64,000 nucleotides of DNA from Miscanthus floridulus (Eukaryota; Streptophyta; Magnoliopsida; Poales; Poaceae). The position numbers were made by a program, and so were the translations under genes. The stretch lies in NCBI RefSeq assembly GCF_019320115.1, contig NC_089582.1, positions 117,062,637 through 117,126,636 of the forward strand, given 5' to 3'. The notes under the pieces were generated by a model that made no database searches, was not told the origin of the DNA, and worked only from the letters and a program-made list of their open reading frames with translations. Below are positions 21,357 to 34,339 of this stretch, piece by piece; position 1 is the stretch's first letter; each line of letters opens with the position of its first letter.

Positions 21357-21907
21357 CTGCGAAGGAGTAGAATACTCATTCGGAGGCTTTTCCAAACGGG
21401 AGGACTCTGAAGGCCTCGGGCTTCTTTTCTTGCCCACAGTGTGACCTGGGGACGGTGATTCCCTTTCCTCGAGCCCTCTCCCGTAGCAGGGGGCTCAGTC
21501 GATGATCGGTTTGTCTTTGCGATTGTCTTCCCTCAAGCGTTTTTTTAATAAAAATGAAGGGATCGAGCCGTGCCATGATTTTTCTTTAAGGATGAATTAT
21601 GGCACCTGATGAGCTGTTAATGGGATAGTCTGAGTGGGCCCCTCGGCATCCCGTTCACGGGGATCCAGCTTGGATCAGCTTGGTGACTGACCCCAGATTC
21701 TCAGCGGTCAATCCATATAGTTCTCGGGTACGTTCGATCGGTCCTAAGGGCTAAGTACCTTTCTTCGAAAAAAACCATGGATCGTAACCGGCCGAGACTC
21801 GAACGTGGACCGGAATGCTCGCGGCGCTTGTGCGCCTGGGTACTGGCCGCTAGCGGGCCCATCTCTTTCCACCTCTCACCCTAAAGGCGCCTGGAGCGGT
21901 TGTAGAA
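21357..21907 (-). other. Tat 3' untranslated region
   Basis: Sequence between the polypurine tract and the truncated LTR insertion. No protein is recognised on either strand. On the plus strand the antisense ORF may begin near 21777 (ATGGATCGTAACCGG) and be cut by the insertion at 21908; this is uncertain. Confidence 0.45.
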
Positions 21908-24900
21908 TGTAACACCCCTGGTGTTACGAGCTCGTTTAGCACCACGATTTAGGCCTAAGACAAATTTTCGAAACGAGTTTCTCAGAATTTCTAATTTAAA
22001 ATATACTTGATGCGAAGCGAATCCTGTGTGACTTAGTTTCGTGGACTCAAATAAACACTCAAGTTAAATTACGCAGTGCGTAGAAAAATCTAGGAATGTC
22101 CGATAATGATTCTAGCAAGTAAATGGCGAATGGCTTGTTCTGTTGGATTGAACATGAAAACAATTTTTATAAACAAAAATACGATATGACTGGTATATAG
22201 TACTTAAGTAAAATTCGGAGTGTGATTTTGGTGGCAATTAATGTATCGAGTAACAAACTTTAGCGCTTAGACTGTGTTTAAAAATATAAATAGTCAGCTT
22301 GGTAAATGAATATTTGAGAGCTGAAATAATAACGAGAGTGCCGCTGACCAATCGCCCCACCTACCTCGCCGGTACGACGCACACGTTGATGGATGAGTTG
22401 GTCGGGTTGATGCTGCCGTGTACTGCTCTGCTTGTTTTCCCTCCCTCACCGCCAGTTCCGTCGCTTCACCCTGCGTCTCTTGCTGTGCTCTCTGCTCTCT
22501 GCCTTGCTTGTCTACCTGCTGACTCGCATGGTCCCGTCACTCTGATGTCCTACGTAATGGAAGTTGATCGACCCTCGTGTTGTTGTCCCCTTCCTTTCTA
22601 TTCCTACATAATGGAAGTCTGCCAGTCGCTCCTTGTTTCCCTCGCCTCCCTTTGCTTGCCCAACGCCGGCTCATCCCTCTCTCTTGCCGTGCACCACTGT
22701 TTTCGTTCTCCCGTCGAGACCTTGTCGTGATGTCGCTGTTTTTCCCTTCCTGCTTGTCCTCGGCCGTTTGCTTCACCTACCCGTGTTAGTGCTGCCTCTA
22801 CTTGCCTGCCGTGGCCGGTATCTATCTGTCTCTTTATTCTCTCACGTTGTTTCCTCGCTCCTTCCTTTTTCTGTTGTCCGGGGGAAAAGGCGCCCAGCTC
22901 CGCTTGCCCTTCCCACCCACTCGCTCGGCCCTCTCCTCTGCTTGCGTCGTTGCTGGCTCCATGCCTAAGCACGCGTGCCCTGGTCCCGTGTTGGACCTGC
23001 GATTCCTCGACGCGTCGAGCCACAGCGTCGCCTCTCCTTTTCCCCTTCGCAGTCAGCGTCGCCTTGGCCTGCTTTCTCCGCCACCTGCCGCCATCACTGC
23101 GCTGCCGCCCGTCGTTTTCCCCGGTCCCAATGTAGCAGCACACTGGCGTGCTCGGTTCGCCAACGGCCACCACCGCATGTGCTGGCGCACCACGAGCGCG
23201 CGCTGCTACTCCGGGCCATGTCGGGAGCTGCCATGTACCGCGCCTCCCATCGTTGTTGCCAGTTTACCCCCTCCTCGCAGCGTCCGAAGCCAATGCAGCG
23301 ACCGCGACCTCTCCCCGCACCACCGCCATGGCTGCCCATGCGTGCGGGCTGCGCCCGCCGATGCCCCAGCTCCACCGCGGCCCCTGCTCGGGCCTTCGCC
23401 ATGCTGTGCATGTGGCTAGGGCGTTGTGCCTTGCCTGGCACGTGCGGGGCCTAGCCGGGGGCACGCCTTGTTCACCCGGTGCCGAGGAGTTCGCCCGCGC
23501 CAGTCACCGCGCCCCGCAGCGGCACCGCCACCGCTGTCGCTCGCCGCCCGCCGATGTTCCCCTGCCGTGCTCTGTTTTTTGTGGGAGAAGAAAAGGTGAG
23601 AAATGTGAGGATTGAATCTTTCCAGGGTTCCTGATGCGAAATCAGTGACTCACTTAAATAGTATTGTGTCCTACGGGTGGATTTAAGTAAAGTAAAGGGA
23701 CCACATCGCAAAACTACCGCCGCCGCGCTGCCTTGGCCGCGTGGGTCGGTTGAATGGGCTGCTCTCGCCCCCGTCCCCACGTTGGGCCGCTGGCCACGCG
23801 CCCCGCCTGGGCTGCCGCACGCGTCCACGATAGGGCTGCTAGGCTGTTTAGCCGCCGCCGGCCCAAGTGCCATGTTCTTTTCTAGTTTTGTTTAAAATGG
23901 CAAAAACTTGTAAAGTCAATATAAAATTGTGTAGCTGTCCAAAAATTATGAAATTGGTTTTGTTAGTCTCCTAAAATCATGATCTACCTATTAGTATATT
24001 TTGTTCACATAGTGTGATAATATTCTTGGAAGCTATATAATTAATTTACGGTACTTAATATTGAAAAATATAAATTTGTAGGAATCTTCATGGTAAATTA
24101 GTAATATTGTTGAATCTGAAATTTGTACAGTATACTCCTAGCAATATTAGGTACTTAGTGTAATTTTTATAGCTCTAGAATAATTAGTTGCTAAATAGAT
24201 AATGATGCCCTATTCCGAATAATAATTAAATAGATAAAATGGAATAAAGAAAACACCTTGGGTTTTGTATACCTAAAACATTAGTTGGGAAGTAACGTCT
24301 TATTCGACAACATGGATATGTAGACCAGCGTTAGAGCTATCTCGTTAGCTTGTGAGGCGTGATCAGATTTCTAAGCACTTCGATGATCGTTGATTATTTA
24401 CATCTATGCATTTGCATCAATGCATATCATATAGGTACGATGATAGATCAACGGATCAATTGAAGGATGATTGGAAATCCGAAGATGGTGTAATAGTATT
24501 CTCTCCAAGAGATGATGCAATGGGCTTTCTATTCAGAGGATGTGGATGATCTGAAGATGCAAATACTAACTTTTTGGTTATAATTTACCTAGGCAAGCCC
24601 CGGTGCATAACCCCTACTTTTTCTACAGTTAAAATTATTTTGTGCATTAAGTTTAAGGAGTTGAATGAAACTCATTTGCATATATATCTTTATCCTATGA
24701 GTCTTACTAGTATTACAGGATCGTGTAGAATGCTATGCTACAGGACTCCGGTAGAAGTCAAGTGATTGCCTGTCACTCGTGAGAGATAGGAAAATATATT
24801 ATTGTATTATTATCACTTAGAAAATATAAATGATGGAAAGAAAAAATGGTGACTAGGCAGGGATATGGTTTGGGTATTGGTGGGTGTAAGAGGTTGTGTT

Positions 24901-26012
24901 GCCGTGGACGTGGGGCATGGCTTGGTTACATTGCTTTCCCTGTCTGTGTCGGTTAAGGTCTGGTCGTTGCAAAAGGTATCGTGGGCAAGTCATAGATTTA
25001 TTATCCCGAGCACATACTTGTGTATGGGCGCTTGGAAGACTTGTTGCTCTCTTGTCGTGGGTTCCGATTCTTTTCGGACCAACTATCAGGGTTTTGTTTT
25101 AGTGGAGGAGGTCCTTGCACCGCACTGAGTCTAGGACTCAGGCGCGGGGGCTTAGAGTCCTAGTTTGGACAGGGACCTAGGACCCTAGGACATGAGGGTG
25201 ATGGGTTGGTCCTGTTTGTGTCTGGGGTACAAGTGGGGCGTGTGTTTTCGGGGTACCCAGCTAGGGGCATTGATTCGCCAATTGCCGGGTGATCTGGTAC
25301 GGCTTGTTTCGTGTCTAGCACCGTAGTAAGAACTGAAAGATGAAAGATGGAAAAATGAACTCTGATTGCATACCACCTGCTTGAAAGTAGCACATGTGCT
25401 TACATAGAATGGTTAGTTAATGAACCAATGCGGCTATTAATAAAAATCAAATATAAGGATGCACGCTTAGTAATGCTTCCTGCAAATGCAATAAACCCAC
25501 AAGCCAGATAGCCTTGCATATCCTTGGAGTGTTTTCTTTTCTCCTATCGGGTAAGTCTTGCTGAGTACAATTGAGTACTCAATGTTTTATTCCCCCTATT
25601 GCAGGTGACAGGTGGATGCTAGAGCTAACCCTTGTGTGTGGATTCCTCCTGGTGGGCTCAAAGAGGATTTCCTTTATGCTGTGATCATAGTTTTTATTTA
25701 TAACTTTCACTAAATGTTTTGATGAATGAAAGTATTATAATATGTTCTCATAGTTTATATATCAATGCTTTATCATTTCATGACTAGGTATTTATTTCCG
25801 TTATAATTCTGATTACATGTTGTATTTCGCTGTTAAATTAAATTGTTCATAACTCTGATAATATGATTATATTCCATTGTTATAATAATAAATATTATAT
25901 CCTGATGTCGTATTAAAAGTGATGTAAGAAATTGTTAAGAATGATGTAAGCTTTATTCTCTCATTTGTGATCCTGATGATAAAAATATGGATTTTTGGGT
26001 TCTCCCTTGGGG
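21908..26012 (+). mobile_element. Truncated long LTR inserted in the Tat element
   Basis: Begins TGTAACACCCCTGGTGTTAC, nearly the same as the complete solo LTR at 57408. The two share collinear AT-rich blocks (AAAATTATGAAAT...TTTTGTTAG, AAAATCATGATCTA; GCAAGCCCCGGTGCATAACC; GGGTAAGTCTTGCTGAGTA; AAAATATGGATTTTTG). Homology stops at CTTGGGGTG near 26012, about 130 bp short of the LTR end, where the Tat antisense ORF resumes. So the right end is deleted and no target duplication remains. The GC-rich middle (22.35-23.85 kb) is open in several frames but matches no family. Confidence 0.78.
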
Positions 26013-29000
26013 TGGTTGCTGCCCGGCGAGGAGGATGTGCCATCGCCTCCCGATGGCTACATGGTGTCATTCGTCCACTTCCATGAGCGTGGGTTTGCAA
26101 CCCCCATCCATAGATTTCTTCGGGGGCTGCTGCACTACTACAAGATTGAAGTGCAGCATCTCAATCCCAACGAGATCTAGCACATGGCGGCTTTCGTCGC
26201 CCTGTGCGAGGGGTTCCTGGGGATCAGCCCCACTTCGATTTGTATAGGTACTTCTTCACCGTCACCCTCTAGACGAAGAGGGAGAAGAGCGACAGGTAGG
26301 AGCTGCACATGTCGATGGGGTGCGCCGGCATCTAGCTCTAGAACAATTGGCTCAGCGAGTACCCGTCAATGCGGCTATCAACGTCCAACAAGGGGTGGCA
26401 CTCACAGTGGTCCTACCTCAAGAACAACGCCGCCGCCCCTCTACCGGAGTTCACCGGGTGCCTGATCGAAGAGGCCCCAGAGTCATAGAGGAAGTGGGGT
26501 GTCCCGGAGAAGGACAAGAAGAAGATTCGGGACCACATCTCCACCATCCACATTCTCAAGGAGAATGGCTTGAAGGGGTCGGGCGTCATCGGGGCCTACC
26601 ACGTAAGGAGGGTGGCGCCATTGATGACGTGCGTGCTCCCGCTATATGCGATGGCGCCCGAGGCATCATTTGATGGAACGATGCTCGTCGAGGGGGCGCT
26701 CCCCAACTCCGAGATTGCGCAACGCATCAAGGAGGCAATGGAGCTCTCATGGGACGACGTGGGTGCCCCCTCGATTTCATCCACTCGGTGTTGGGATATC
26801 CTCCGATGTGGCTAGAACCAGGCAATGTCCTCTTCATAAGTTTACCTTTCTCATGCCTTCGCTTCAATAGATTTCCTGACCTCTTGATACTAACTTTGAG
26901 AGGGGCGGGATCAGCCGAGGGACCTCATCTTCATGGATCACCTGGCACCATTGCCGAGGGATTCATCCATGAGGGCGATGAATCATGCCTTGGGCAAGTG
27001 GCTGAGGAAGGTGAAGGAGGACAAAAAGAGGAAGAGGCAGCAGAAGCTGCAGGTGTGGGAACAGGGGGAGGACACTGACAGCGACGACAATGATGATGAT
27101 GGTGATGATGACGAGGTAGCCGACCATGTCGAGTTGGACATCCTAGAGAATGAGGATGCGCTAACTGGTATTGGTTTGTCCTTGCAGGAGTCAGGACCCT
27201 TCCCATTCCATGGAGGGGAGGGTACGTCTGGGGAGCCGGCAAAAGTGGGACATACCATCGACCTCCCTCAGAAGTCAACGGGGGTGGGCGGCTCTACTGC
27301 TATGCCTGAGATGTCAGCGGAGGCAGGCAGCTCTGTCGTCACACCCCAAGAGTCAAGGGCAGCGAGCCCTTCTACCTAGGAGTAGGGGGCGAGCTCGAAA
27401 CGGCCTCACCCCGATGAGGCAGAGTAGAGGTCGAGGTGTTCGCCCACCAAACGTATCTGCCGCCCGACGACGTGGAGGTGAGTTATTAGATCCTCTGTTT
27501 TTCCTTGTTTTGGTCATATTTCATCGTGACTTATGTTTTTGGTCCCTTGCAGCATCGATAGGCAACGGAATCCTTTGGTGCTAGCGCCAAAGAAAAACAT
27601 TGCCCTTTAGGTGAGGTGGCAGTCGTTGGCTGGCGCCATGCCCATTTCAGGCAGGAGCGGCGCTAGTGCGACTGTGTCTCTGGCCGAATAGGCACTGCCC
27701 ACGGTGGCGCCCGTGCCCTCGGTGGGATGGGTGGACATGGGGGCTCAAGGGGTGTCTTCGGAGGTCCTAGAGCAGCCGGCGATGGCAGCGATACCGCTAC
27801 CGACAATGGGGCAGATGGTGCTATCGACCGTGCTTGTAGCACCGACCATGGTGGGCATGATGCAGCCGGTCGGGGCCCCACCAACGCAGGTGGAGGTGGC
27901 GGTGGCTGTGATAGGCGGGCCATAGCTGGACACAACCGTGGCAACGCCTGAGGCACCGACGTGACCCACGCTATCAGCGGCACAAGCGATGGTGCCTGGC
28001 GTGCATTGGGCGGAGGGGGACACGACTGAGGGGTCCCTAGATGTTGTGGTGCTAGGAGTAGGGTTAGTGTCCATACCGTTGACCCCTCCTGTTGCCAGAG
28101 GGAGTGTCTCGTGCGGGGATGTCACAGCGAGAAGGGTCGGCGGTGCTTAGAGCCGGCAAGGAGCCATCCCTGGTACTGATGTTGGTACGCAGTGACTCGC
28201 CTACTCGGGGCGAGCCCCTGCTCCAGAGGATGAATCCATAGGATCCGGCATCGATGCTCTTCACCCTCGATGATGTCACCGAGTGCATAGCGCGGGAGGG
28301 CCTCGACATGGGGATCACATCTGTGCTGGAAGCCCTAGACCATGCCAGGGGTGCCTTACGTGATGTTGTTGTTCCCTCCGGCTAGGTATTTGCTTGATCC
28401 TACCTCTCGCCCTTTTCTTTCTTTATATATTTTTTTATATCCTGACCATCGTCTCCCTTTAGTCCCTCATTGCTCGTAGCTGGGGGAAGTCTCGGTTCCT
28501 TCATGAATAGAAGGAAACCTAGGACCACCTCATCAAGGAGGCATGGCTACGTGGGGAGGTGACCGCTTAACTTGTTGCCACCCAGCAGAGGGAGGCCAAG
28601 CTGACTCCCCTCATCGAGGAAGCAGACGGTCTTTGGTCATGGGTGGCCGAGGTCCATCGAGATGCTGACGAGGCCGAGAAGGCATTTGAGGCCCTATCAA
28701 CATGGTCATAGAGGGATGATGAGGAGGCCGCCTGGGTCAGGAAGGAGCGGGATGAGCTGCTCCAGAAGGATGCCAAGACCTACCAGCGGATCCTCAATCT
28801 TCTGGCCGAGGTTTAGAAGGAAAGGGAGCTGAAGCTAGGGGCCAAGGAGCTTGAGGCCCTAGGGAAGAAGGCGAGCCTAGATGCCACGGTGGTTGCTCGG
28901 CTACACAAGGAGTAGGATGAGCTGCACCAAACCACGAAGATGCTCCACTCAGAACACAGCGTGGCTCATGAGGAGCGCGACCAGCCCTTCTGAGAGCATG

Positions 29001-29490
29001 ACCAGGCCTACCTAGAGCACGACGACGCATAGCAGATGGTCGGATCAATCCAGGCCAAGCTTGGAAATGCGACAGCCTAGAAGCTGGAAGCTAAAAGCAT
29101 TTTTGCTGGGCTAGCCATGGACCTCACTGAGGTGACAAGGAATCTTTAGGTGAAGAGCGACAAGCTCAGTATCCTAAGCGCCACCCTTGGAGTGGTCTAC
29201 GATGACCTTTAGGTGGTGCGGTCGGAGGGGACCAGTTTGCTCGTGGCCTGTGTCGTTGAGATCACGGCACGGGTGTGCCAGCTCAAGAGGAATACCCTTT
29301 GCGCTGAGGCCAATCAATCCTTTGTGATTGCTCGTTCTCACTATGGGGACAGCATTGATTTGGAGATGATGAGCCACGGCTTCACGCCTGGCTATGAAGT
29401 CCATGAGCTGGAGGAGATGGAAGCGATGGTGGCTCCCCTTTCATAGGACCTAGCAGACAGGATCGAAGGCATAGTTCTCCCCTAGAGGGG
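26013..29490 (+). pseudogene. Antisense extra ORF (aORF) of the Tat element, decayed
   Basis: It runs on the strand opposite to Tat gag-pol. Its first part has the 'putative gypsy type transposon' (PF04195) signature: LLPGEEDVPSPPDGYMVSF, HERGFATPIHRFLRGLLHYY, HMAAFVALCEGFLGI. A later part (about 26935-27400) is basic (KEDKKRKRQQK) then strongly acidic (DTDSDDNDDDGDDDEVAD). The last 1 kb (about 28440-29480) is a charged coiled coil (for example RKERDELLQKDAKTYQRILN). The frame is broken by many stops, mostly TAG, and by a lost base near 26232. Such aORFs in antisense between integrase and 3' LTR are known from Tat elements such as Grande and RIRE2-like; their function is unknown. Confidence 0.72.
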
Positions 29491-32400
29491 TTAGTTAGTT
29501 CAATAGGTTGATCGATCATTCTTGTAATCAGCGAACAAGTGCCGACCCTTGTGTATCATTTAAACAAACTTATTATTTTGTTTTGGTGCGAACGGATTTG
29601 TTTTTCCTCCCTTTTTATGTGTGAAAAGGGGTTCATGTGTTCCAACCCTTCCGTTTGTTAAGACCATAGAGCTCAAGGTGTAGGGGGAAACTCTGATCAC
29701 GCTGGTAAGCAAGAGTGCCATAGCCACTGGGGCGTAGGTTTCTCGCAGTCCGACTAGCCTTGTCCAGTCATTTATTTCCATAGACCTTGCTACTAGGTTT
29801 AACGTGAGGAAGGGTGTCGGGCATGGTGACTGTTTCAGAAAGGGTGTATGTGTACCCTTATCAGCCCCCAAGTGAGATCTGACCCCTTGTCGTTGCTAGG
29901 GTCGAGTGTCACTAAAGATCGAGCAGAGGATAGTGAAACTAGTAGGAGAAAGCGTCTCTTGTTTTTGTGTGTACCCCCTTCCTAGGATCTGAGCCATCGT
30001 TCTGCGACCGCACGTTCAGTCTCCTTGCGAGTCAAACTTTCCTTGACCCCTGCGCATAGCAGGGGTTCGCCCAAGGGTCAGCTCATCTTTGTGATCATCG
30101 CCCCATCCACGGTTTCTACGACCAGAGGGGTTGAGCTAATGTCACTTGCCTCGATGGCTTGAGTGACGCGCTTAGTGAGCTCGCTATCGGGCATGTTCGT
30201 GTGGAATCCTGGTCCATTATTCATGACAGGGTTAGCATGGTCCTCATGTGGCATTCCACTACACCTTAACTCGAGTCCCAGAGGATGCCTGTGTTGCCCC
30301 GGAGTGCGACTCAGGTGGCGCGCTGGCCTCCCATCGATGGAGATTCTATGGGCTCGGCTCAAGGTTAGGATCGAATGAGAAGGTTGAGATGACCCTATCT
30401 ACTTCTGAGTGGGTCGAGCAAAGGCCATTGGGGCTCATCTATGTTTTCTCCCTTGGCTCTGTTCGAAGTGAGGTAGCCTCGAGCCCTTCGTGGGTCGGCC
30501 TTCGAACCCCGGTCAGGTGGATTCCTGAGTTTGGGTTGGGCGGCTCGAGCCCCCAAGCCCCATGGGTCTCGGTGGGGGTCAGCCGTGTTTCATGTGTCAC
30601 CCCATCCATGGTTTTCGCAACTAGATGGGCTAAGCTAATGACACTTGCCTCGATGGCTCGAGTGTCGTGCTCTGCGAGCTCGCTAACGGGCATGTACGAG
30701 TAGAATCTGGGTCCATCATTCGCTGACGGGGTTGACATAGCCCTCATGTGGTATTCCACTACTCCTTAACCCACCTCCCGGTAGATGCCCGTGTCACTCC
30801 GGAGAGCAACTCTGGTGGCCCGCTGGCCTCTTCTCAATGGAGATTCTATGGGTTTGGCTCAAGGTTAGGATCAAATGAGAAAGGTCTCGATGTCCCTGTC
30901 CACTTCTAAGCAGGGTTAGGCAAGGCCACTAGGGCTCATTTACAATTTTCTCCCCTAGCTCTGTTTGATATGAGGTGGCCTTGAGCCCTTCATGGGTTGG
31001 CCTTCGAACCTTGGTTGGTCACCGCTCATATCGAATGAGACGACTACCGCTTCATGACGCGATGCGAAGTGTTGTGATGCAGCAATTGCATATGCAATGC
31101 TTGGATGTATATGATGAATGTATGAATGAATGAATGAATGCATGAGAATGGATGAATGAATGATCATGCAATGGAAAAGAAAAGTTGGGGTCAGTAAAGT
31201 TACCTTGATGGCTCGAGTGATGGGTTTGGGGAGCTCTTACTAGATATGTCCATGTGGGGTCTAGGTCTGACGTTCATGATGGAGCTGGCGTAACTTGCAT
31301 GGGGCATCCCACTTCTCCGTACCCATCTCTCAGTAGTGGTTGGGGCTATCCAACCGACTTGGGCGACCTGTCGACCTCTCCTTAATGGAGATTCTGCCAG
31401 TGGGTCCCTCCAAATCCTTCTAGGGAAGGCGAAGGCTAAAGCTTGGGGTATGGGGACAAAAACTCTGATCATGCTGGTGAGTAGAAACGCCATAGCTGCT
31501 GGGGCATAGGTTTCTAGCGGCCTAACCAGTTTTACTTAGAGTTTGTTTCCGCACACCTTGCCTCTAGGTTTTAGCGCAAGAAAGGGGTTGAGCATCGAAA
31601 ATGTCTACCGAATAGACACTCTTGCTAGCCCCTGAGCAAGACCTGACCCCTTATCGTTGCTAGGGTCAGGGGCTCGATAGCAAAATTAATGCGCGTAAAG
31701 TAAGGGTGACCCATCTCTCGGCAGCGGCCTGAATCGTTTGATCAACTTGGGTGGCCCACTGGCATATGACTTACCTTGATGGCATGAGTGATGGGTTCAG
31801 GGAGCTCTTACCAGATATGTTTGAGCAGAATTTGGGTCCGTCGTTCATAACGGGGTCAGCATAACCCGCATGGGGCATCCTGCTGCTCCCTACCCATCCC
31901 TCGGCAGCGGCTAAGCCGTTCGATCACTTGTATTTCCCTACTGGGATAGGACTTACCTGCATAGATAGAGGATGAGAATATCCCACGCAAGAATTTAGTT
32001 AGGCAGATAAGCCAGGCAGCGAACTTGTAATAAATTGACAAGCCCTTAAATTTCGTTATAGCCAAACAGCTTTTTAGCCCTTCTCCCATTTTTTTTATAA
32101 AAAGGTTAGTGCATTCCGACCCTTTTCGTCATTAAGGTCGTAAAGCTCAGGGGGCGGGTGAGAAAATTCTGATCACGCTGGTGAGCAAAGGTGCCATAGC
32201 CGCTGGGGCATAGGTTTCTCGCAGTTCGACCAGTTATACTCAAAGCTTATTCCTGCAACCCTAGATCCTAGGTCTTAATGTGATAGGAGGTCGGGCATAG
32301 AGAAAGTAGGCTAGGTGGATAAACTCTTAGACGTGCACCAACACTTCTCGTGACTAAGGCCAAAAAAGCCTAGGGTGTGGAAAAAATCTAATCACATTGG

Positions 32401-32645
32401 TGAGCAAAGGTGCCATAGCCGCCGAGGTGTAGGTCTCTCATAGTCCAACCAGTTTTACTCAATGTTTGTTTCTGCAAACCTCACTTCTGGGCCTTAATGT
32501 GAGAGAGGGTTGGGCATAGAGAATGTCTACCAGATAGGTATGCCCTTATTAGCCCCTGAGTGAGGCCCGACCCCCCGCCATTGCTGGGGTCAGGTTTCAC
32601 TAAAGGTTAGGGAGTTAGATAGCAAAACTGATAAAAGAAAGTGTG
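29491..32645 (-). repeat. Tat 3' region with large diverged tandem repeats
   Basis: A unit containing CGATGGCTTGAGTGACG...GAGCTC...GGCATGT recurs at about 30150, 30650, 31205 and 31775 (spacing about 500-570 bp). A second unit, CTGATCACGCTGGTGAGCAA followed by GCCATAGCCGCTGGGGC, recurs at about 29693, 31465, 32169 and 32388. Tat elements are known for hypervariable tandem repeats in this position. No genes. Confidence 0.75.
31111..31172 (+). repeat. (GAAT)n microsatellite
   Basis: Interrupted GAAT/ATGA tetranucleotide repeats (TGAATGAATGAATGAATG and a second block GATGAATGAATGATC) inside the Tat tandem-repeat zone. Confidence 0.8.
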
Positions 32646-33799
32646 CGTTTATTAAGGGTAAAAGCGATGTAGCTGCTTGATGTTCCAGGCATTGACAAAG
32701 ACTCCGCTGTTGATGGTCTTGAGCTTGTAGGTGCTCGGTTGGAGCACCTCCACGATGACGTATGGTTCCTCCCATGGCGGAGAGAGCTTGTGGTGGTCCT
32801 TGCTGCTCTAGATGAGGTAGAGGACTAGGTCTCCGATGTTGAAGGCCTAACACCGCACTAGACGGCTGTGGTACCAGCGCAACGCTTGTTGGTACTTGGC
32901 CTAGTGGAGGAGGGCAACATCGCGTGCTTCATCCAGCTAGTCCATGGCATCCTTGAGGGATGCCTCGGCTCCCTGTTTGTCGTACGCCATGACCCTTGGC
33001 ACTCTATAGTTGAGGTCAGTCAGGAGGATAGCCTTAGAACCATAGACCATAAAGAATGGTGTGCAGCTAGTGGCCCGGCTAGGAGTCATCCTTAGGCTCT
33101 AGAGCACTGTGGGAAGCTCTATGACCTATCATCCACCAAACTTGTTCAACCGGTTGAAGATCCTAGGCTTGAGGCCCTATAGGACCATGCCATTTGCGTG
33201 CTTGACCTGCCCGTTCATGCGGGGGTGCGCTACAAAGGCCCAATCAACACGGATGTGATATTCATTGCAGAATTGGAGGAACTTCTTCTTGGTGAACTGC
33301 GTGCCATTGTCCATGATAATGGAGTTCGGTACTCCAAAGCGATGGACGATATCAAGAAAGAATAGCATGGCTTGCTTGAACTTGATCGCAGAGATCGGTT
33401 GGGCCTCTATCCACTTTGTAAACTTGTCTATGGTGACAAGCAAGTGGGTATAGCCCCCGAGCGCTCTTTGGAGAGGTCTGACCAGATCAAGCCCCTAGAC
33501 TGTGAATGATCATGTGATGGAGATCGTCTAGAGTGCTTTTGCCAGTAGGTGGGTCTACCGAGCATAGTACGGACACCCTTCGTAGGTGCGCACAACTGAT
33601 TGGTGTCGGCTACTATGGTCGGCCAGTAGAAGCCATGATGGAATGCATTTCTGACTAGGGTTCTAGGCGTGGCATGGTGACCACAGATCCCACCATGGAT
33701 ATCACTCAGCAATAGCTTCTCTTATTCGATGGGAATGCAGCGTTGTAGGATCCCGGTGTGGCTTTGCTTGTAGAGTTCGCCCTCAATAAGGACAAAAGA
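32646..33799 (-). pseudogene. Tat integrase, C-terminal pol part
   Basis: Minus-strand fragments read FVLIEGELYK, DIHGGICGHHATPRTLVRNA and FHHGFYWPT (zinc-binding region) and then IDKFTKWIEAQPIS, IIMDNGTQFT (catalytic Asp residues). Frameshifts and stops break it. In the next motif, where the family has QVERANG, this copy has QVKHANG, so the catalytic Glu of the DDE triad is Lys. The upstream half of pol is on the far side of the chromovirus: the codons of RWLVRRTK (48.2 kb) continue directly into SFVLIEGELY (33.8 kb). Confidence 0.85.
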
Positions 33800-33804
33800 C
33801 TTGG
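33800..33804 (+). repeat. Target-site duplication CTTGG, left copy
   Basis: CTTGG immediately before the LTR start TGTAACACC; the same five bases follow the right LTR at 48212-48216. Confidence 0.92.
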
Positions 33805-34339
33805 TGTAACACCCCAGTGTTATGCAAGTATTTAGGCACTACAAATCATGCATATTATGCATCATCAAGCATTATAATCATACATGCCTAATCATGTAAA
33901 TAATAACTGAAACAATGCTTTGAAACATATGAAACATGCTCGTGAAACATGAATGTTGCATACACTTGTTTAGAGTTATTTTTGCCCTAATTATGCTTGC
34001 TAGGCTAATAAAACATGTTTGGCTATAATTGTAAATCATCTAGAAATATTTAGGTTACAATTTGGAGCAAAGTTTATATTTAAATTTTTGCCAAATTTTG
34101 CTTTTAAAAATAATTCTTCAAAATTAGGGTTTTGAATTAATATTGATTTTAATTTGGTAATTCAAAATCTATTTGGAATTTGACTTTGGTCATAAAAGCA
34201 AAGTTGTAGAGAATAAAATTTTGAGCAACTTTTATTTTTGGGCCAAAGTTTGAAACTGCTTTGAAAAAGTTCAAAAATTCATTTGAATGAATTTGGGAGA
34301 GAAAAGAATTTGAAAAAAAAGATCATTTTACCTTAAATG

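Noticed and set aside
22299..23615. Long overlapping open frames in the GC-rich middle of the truncated LTR
   Set aside because: Several frames on both strands are open because the sequence is GC-rich; no domain, no splice model, and the region lies inside an LTR.
30060..31920. CRISPR-like array
   Set aside because: Repeat units are 500 bp or more, diverged, and the DNA is eukaryotic; they are Tat 3' tandem repeats.
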